A stretch of DNA of 7,541 bases from Candidatus Poribacteria bacterium. GTDB taxonomy: Bacteria > Poribacteria > WGA-4E > WGA-3G. Position 1 is the first letter of the stretch; each line of letters begins with the position of its first letter. The position numbers were made by a program, and so were the translations under genes. Below are positions 4,373-7,541 of the stretch, piece after piece. The notes below the pieces were generated by a model. It searched no databases, was not told the DNA's origin, and was given only the letters and a program-made list of their open reading frames with translations. The DNA is taken from NCBI GenBank assembly GCA_009835515.1, contig VXXH01000006.1:1-7541 (forward strand), given 5' to 3'.

Positions 4373-7300
4373 TTACTCTTGCAGTTTCAAATCGCCCCAT
4401 TTCGTTGTAAGTTTACCGACTGCGGACACATATCCCCTCATACGAACGGTCGCCAATTGCTTGCGATCTCCCGCATGTGAAATATCTTCTATGCGGTAGT
4501 AATAAACAACATTCGGTTTAGCAGTGGTGTCTGTCCATGTGTAGGTCTGGCGTTCACTTGTTGTGCCTGCACCTTGAATGAGTTTAGGATTGACCACCTT
4601 GAATTCGCCATCTTTTGTCTCACTGCGCAGGATATTGAACCCCGCATTGTCTAACTCCGATTCGGTAATCCATCTCAGAACAACACCCGCATCGGTCAGT
4701 TCCGCTCGGAAGCGAGACAACGCAACCGGTAACGCGCCACCACTTTCAATACCGGGAGCACCGATGTCGTCTGGATGCCCATAATAGGTGGTAGTGCCAG
4801 TGAGCAGTTTCGTGTTTATAGCGGAAATCCAGCCAGATGCATCAGCCCCGAGTTGCGGCACCTCATCATCATGCCTGCGTATCATTGAAGCGCGTACACC
4901 ATCCTCTGTTAGGTTTCTTGGTAGAGACCAAACAGGCTTATCACCGGTGTTTCTTCTACCATCAAGATTTCCGACCTCGTCTATCAGTTCACCTGCTACA
5001 TTACTCAATTTCAGATAGAACCCTTCTTTACTTAGTACTATGTCCTGAAGATTGGGATGTAGCGTGTTAAGGTCGTAAATCTGTTCCTTCTGAAAATTAT
5101 TTGAAGAGCGTCCTTGCTTTGAGACTAACAGGAGTGTTTCCTGTGGCTTAATAATTTTCTTTTTAAAGGTGAATGCCGTATTGATGCGTCCGTTAAAATT
5201 TGTTGAACGTCGGTTTTGAATTTCTAACCTCCACCCCTTCAGGTTTACAGAATGTGTATTTGACGGATTGTGAAGCTCTACCCACTGTGGAAGGCTGCCG
5301 TCATTTGAAGCAACCATAATTTCACTTATAGTGATTTTTCTTCTATCATCAACTGAGGGAATCGCCCATAACCTGACTTCTCCATTCAATCCTGCGGATG
5401 CCAGAGTTTTTCCATCAGGCGAAAAGGATAAAAATAATTCATAGCTATCAAAATTGGGACTTAGAAAAGTAGCAAGTTCGGAGCCTGTGGTAACGTCCCA
5501 TAACTTGATCTTATTCCTCCAATAAGCTGATGCGAGGATCGTCCCATCGGGAGAAAAAGACAAAGCGAATACGCCGCCGTCGCTTTCCGCCGTATTAAAT
5601 AAGGTAGCAATACTGCGTCTGGTCGTCAAATCCCATAACTGGATTTCGCCAATTGCGCTGCCGAATGCGAGGATCGCCCTATCCGGCGAAAAAGATAAGC
5701 AGTTATCACTTACTCCCTGTTCAGGAATAGGAAAGGTAGCAAGTTTGGAGCCTGTAATATCCCATAACTGAACCTCCGGAACACTTGCACTGGTGGCTGC
5801 AAAGGTTTTCCCATCAGGTGAAAAGGACGCAGACCAGGTAGGACCTGAAAATTCTTCTTCAAGTGCTATTGTAGCAATATTGCGTCCTGTTATCACATCC
5901 CAAAACTGGACTTCTCCACCGTCTTTTACGGATGCCAGAGTTTTTCCATCAGATGAAAAGGACACAGAGTTGATTGCATACGGGGAGGTACTTCCTGTGA
6001 AGAAGTCTAAGTTAGCAATATTGCGTTCTGTTACCACATCCCAAAACTGGACGACATCGCGACTAACAGAGGCGAGCGTCTGTCCATCAGGTAAAAAGGA
6101 CACCCAGACAGGATTCGGAAACCCTTTATCATGTGTTATTGTAGTAATATTGCGTTCTGTTATCACATCCCATAACTTAATTTCTCCAGCACGACCACCA
6201 GAGGCGAGAATCTGTCCATCGGGTGAAAATGCTAATGATCTAATTTCAGACGCAGATGCTTCAAGCGTAGCGCGCAAGAAGTCTGACTTTTCATGAAGTC
6301 GAAAAAGAGTATAGCTGCTATTTCCGGCTGTATCAATCACCATAACATTAATATCATGTCCCGCAACCTCGGAAAGACTTACAAAATCTATAGAGTTAGC
6401 ATCAAAATCCAACAGACCAATACCACCATCATATTCAAATTCAACAACAGATTCTGTTTTCCGTGCCAATCCACGAGACTTTTGGAGTCCACCCCAAGCA
6501 AATAGTTGGATTTGATGAAGTCCACTTGAATCCTTGACCTTGAGCCGAACCGGTATACTTTTTGATCCTGCGGCGTATGTAGACGAGGAAATGAGCACAA
6601 CGGTTGGTGGTGACATAGGTGCCGTGGGAATACGAGGATTAAAAAACGGGGACACAGACAAAAATTCGGCTGCCGCAGCAGATAGAGAAGCATCTTGACC
6701 ATGTCCATACGACATGATGTACGAATTATCCCTAAAATCATGTCCCAATCCGAAGGTATGTCCGAGTTCATGTGCCACCGTTGTCCATCCAAATCGATTA
6801 GGAACCACTACATGTCCACCATTTTTCCCTCGTTTAGATGCGACTCCACCTGCAGGCTGCCCATTACCTTGACGAAGCGCATCTGCCCCAAGCACAATAA
6901 AGTAAATATTCGCCTCAAAATCAAATGCCTGCTCCAGTTCCTTAATTACAGCAGTGCCAAGGGTGTTGTCATAGTGTCTAAAGGGGTGTTTCCCATCTAC
7001 GCGACGCACTCTTGGTTCACCTTTGCCATTGGTTTCAAAGCGAAAAGTTTTCTTGCCGTAGCCGTGTGCTTGCATCTGCTCGGCAAAGAAGGTTTGAACG
7101 GTGCGGACCATATCTCTCATCTCCTGAACTACTGCGGGACGATATGGCCGGTCATTGGGTAGAAAGTAGAGCAACCGCACAGTACGGGGTTCACCAACGT
7201 TCAAATTCTGACCGTAACTATCCCTCTGCACGCTTAAAACTATTAAGATAGTAATTAAGGTGAAAACAAAAAATCTATGATTAGTAGCGTATGTTTTCAT
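4373..7300 (-). CDS. Secreted multidomain metalloprotease: metzincin, WD40 propeller, lamin-tail, fibronectin-like
   Basis: This is a 975-residue protein. ATG at 7300 has GGGAG 6 bases upstream. Residues 1-30 are a signal peptide (FFVFTLITILIVLSV core, cleavage near SYG-Q). At about 38-225 is a zinc protease domain: HELGHTFGLGH gives zinc ligands His177, His181 and His187 with catalytic Glu178, and NSYIMSYG gives the Met-turn at Met196, as in metzincins. About 230-340 is a beta-rich Ig-like linker. Residues 345-650 hold seven WD40 repeats with FSPDGxxLAS and LWD signatures, with tryptophans at 377, 420, 467, 513, 556, 601 and 645: one full propeller. About 655-830 is a lamin-tail domain (ITISEIMVAS, QWVELHNPS, LKGWRLE). 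Residues 855-960 are a fibronectin-like module with LRWITESELDNAGFNILRSE, then a short tail ending KWGDLKLQE. It should act outside the cytoplasm, with the propeller, lamin-tail and C-terminal domains binding substrate or surface. The substrate is unknown. Confidence 0.88.
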   Translation of the reverse strand: MKTYATNHRFFVFTLITILIVLSVQRDSYGQNLNVGEPRTVRLLYFLPNDRPYRPAVVQEMRDMVRTVQTFFAEQMQAHGYGKKTFRFETNGKGEPRVRRVDGKHPFRHYDNTLGTAVIKELEQAFDFEANIYFIVLGADALRQGNGQPAGGVASKRGKNGGHVVVPNRFGWTTVAHELGHTFGLGHDFRDNSYIMSYGHGQDASLSAAAAEFLSVSPFFNPRIPTAPMSPPTVVLISSSTYAAGSKSIPVRLKVKDSSGLHQIQLFAWGGLQKSRGLARKTESVVEFEYDGGIGLLDFDANSIDFVSLSEVAGHDINVMVIDTAGNSSYTLFRLHEKSDFLRATLEASASEIRSLAFSPDGQILASGGRAGEIKLWDVITERNITTITHDKGFPNPVWVSFLPDGQTLASVSRDVVQFWDVVTERNIANLDFFTGSTSPYAINSVSFSSDGKTLASVKDGGEVQFWDVITGRNIATIALEEEFSGPTWSASFSPDGKTFAATSASVPEVQLWDITGSKLATFPIPEQGVSDNCLSFSPDRAILAFGSAIGEIQLWDLTTRRSIATLFNTAESDGGVFALSFSPDGTILASAYWRNKIKLWDVTTGSELATFLSPNFDSYELFLSFSPDGKTLASAGLNGEVRLWAIPSVDDRRKITISEIMVASNDGSLPQWVELHNPSNTHSVNLKGWRLEIQNRRSTNFNGRINTAFTFKKKIIKPQETLLLVSKQGRSSNNFQKEQIYDLNTLHPNLQDIVLSKEGFYLKLSNVAGELIDEVGNLDGRRNTGDKPVWSLPRNLTEDGVRASMIRRHDDEVPQLGADASGWISAINTKLLTGTTTYYGHPDDIGAPGIESGGALPVALSRFRAELTDAGVVLRWITESELDNAGFNILRSETKDGEFKVVNPKLIQGAGTTSERQTYTWTDTTAKPNVVYYYRIEDISHAGDRKQLATVRMRGYVSAVGKLTTKWGDLKLQE
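5353..6268 (-). repeat. DNA-level repeats encoding seven WD40 blades
   Basis: The coding DNA of the propeller is itself repetitive. The 38-base segments 5874-5911 (blade 3) and 6015-6052 (blade 2) differ at only two positions, and 6144-6181 (blade 1) differs from blade 3 at six. A 24-base stretch is identical at 5395-5418 (blade 7) and 5929-5952 (blade 3). The other blades share the motif with more divergence. This points to recent internal duplication or gene conversion among blades. Confidence 0.75.
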
Positions 7301-7336
7301 AAAAAACTCCCATTTGTTCTGATTTTTAGGTTGTGT

Positions 7337-7387
7337 TTAAGTTTGGAGAGCAGAAGTGGAAGGACGTTCTTGTACGACAGGGATGAC
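7337..7387 (-). other. Protein-like in-frame extension after the TAG stop
   Basis: After TAG at 7388-7390 the same frame runs 16 more codons, VIPVVQERPSTSALQT, to TAA at 7337-7339. I recall relatives of this protein type ending in a form like IRSYVIPVVQE, which would put a tyrosine (TAT or TAC) where TAG now stands. One base change would explain it. The alternatives are a natural stop with chance sequence, a sequencing error, or suppression of TAG. Confidence 0.35.
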
Positions 7388-7541
7388 CTAACTCCGAATT
7401 GTTAAATCCTGTAAGGTTTGCGTTTCTACCTGAGGTTCAGGGTTCTTGCGATGATCGAATACCACATAATATCCTTCGTTTGCATTTTCTATGCTGAGAT
7501 ACTTCGCGAGCTGTGTTTTACCCGCTTCATAGAGCAGATAG
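7388..7541 (-). CDS. C-terminal end of a probable AAA-type ATP-binding protein (5' partial)
   Basis: The frame enters from the right edge and gives 50 complete codons, starting YLLYEAGKTQLAKYLSIENA and ending TLQDLTIRS before TAG at 7388-7390. The core EGYYVVFDHRKNPEP, after a helix that would be QLAKYLSIENANE, resembles the very C-terminus of large ATP-binding proteins (AAA_35 or DUF1703-like families with a PD-(D/E)XK-like end). This is recall of a motif, because the P-loop and nuclease residues lie outside the window. It is on the same strand as the metalloprotease gene, 87 bases upstream of its ATG, so readthrough transcription into that gene is possible. The stop looks premature: see the entry for 7337-7387. 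Confidence 0.5.
   Translation of the reverse strand, partial: YLLYEAGKTQLAKYLSIENANEGYYVVFDHRKNPEPQVETQTLQDLTIRS

Noticed and set aside
5793..6296. 167-residue open frame on the plus strand
   Set aside because: It is the antisense shadow of the WD40 repeats and shows a repetitive, Ser/Pro-rich translation caused by the repeat DNA.
7340..7541. Defence system involving the edge ATPase and the metalloprotease
   Set aside because: Only the last 50 residues of the edge gene are visible, no partner defence gene is present, and the protease is secreted.

Overview
The window looks like chromosomal DNA of an uncultivated bacterium with a Gram-negative type envelope. The gene style suggests Candidatus Poribacteria or a near relative: long secreted proteins built from beta-propellers, a lamin-tail domain and fibronectin-like modules, a lipoprotein, and DUF3108 and DUF5683 envelope proteins. 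This assignment rests on remembered resemblance, not on a marker gene. No tRNA, rRNA, CRISPR array or complete transposase gene was seen.

Layout. Positions 1-1916 hold three closely spaced minus-strand genes, read from right to left: a fibronectin type III lipoprotein (1119-1916), a small DUF5683-like membrane protein (444-1103) and the N-terminal part of a DUF3108-like secreted protein (1-393, running off the window). They look like one envelope operon. A candidate promoter lies near 1994-2022, and a hairpin in the 5' leader abuts the first ribosome binding site.

Positions 1917-2445 are a divergent intergenic region. Most of it is a 240 bp MITE-like element (2129-2368) with 11 bp perfect terminal inverted repeats, a second internal inverted pair and a G-tract core. 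A good sigma70-type promoter (2393-2421) follows and drives the plus-strand pair: a SixA-like histidine phosphatase (2446-2943) and a secreted protein of eight roughly 55-residue propeller-like repeats (2913-4307). The two reading frames overlap by 31 bases.

A convergent junction (4308-4372) carries an intrinsic terminator that fits the minus-strand gene. That gene (4373-7300) encodes a 975-residue secreted metalloprotease, in order: metzincin-like zinc protease, Ig-like linker, seven WD40 repeats, lamin-tail domain and a fibronectin-like C-terminal module. At the right edge, on the minus strand, is the C-terminal end of another gene, probably an AAA-type ATP-binding protein. Its frame stops at a TAG but stays open and protein-like for 16 more codons.

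How the genes work together: the left operon and both repeat proteins act at or beyond the cytoplasmic membrane, so the region is mostly envelope or extracellular biology. The exception is the SixA-like phosphatase, which is cytoplasmic. No histidine kinase or phosphotransfer protein is present to name its substrate. I see no convincing complete new system. The best leads are the protease fusion, the SixA/propeller bicistron, the MITE-like element and the interrupted frame at the right edge.
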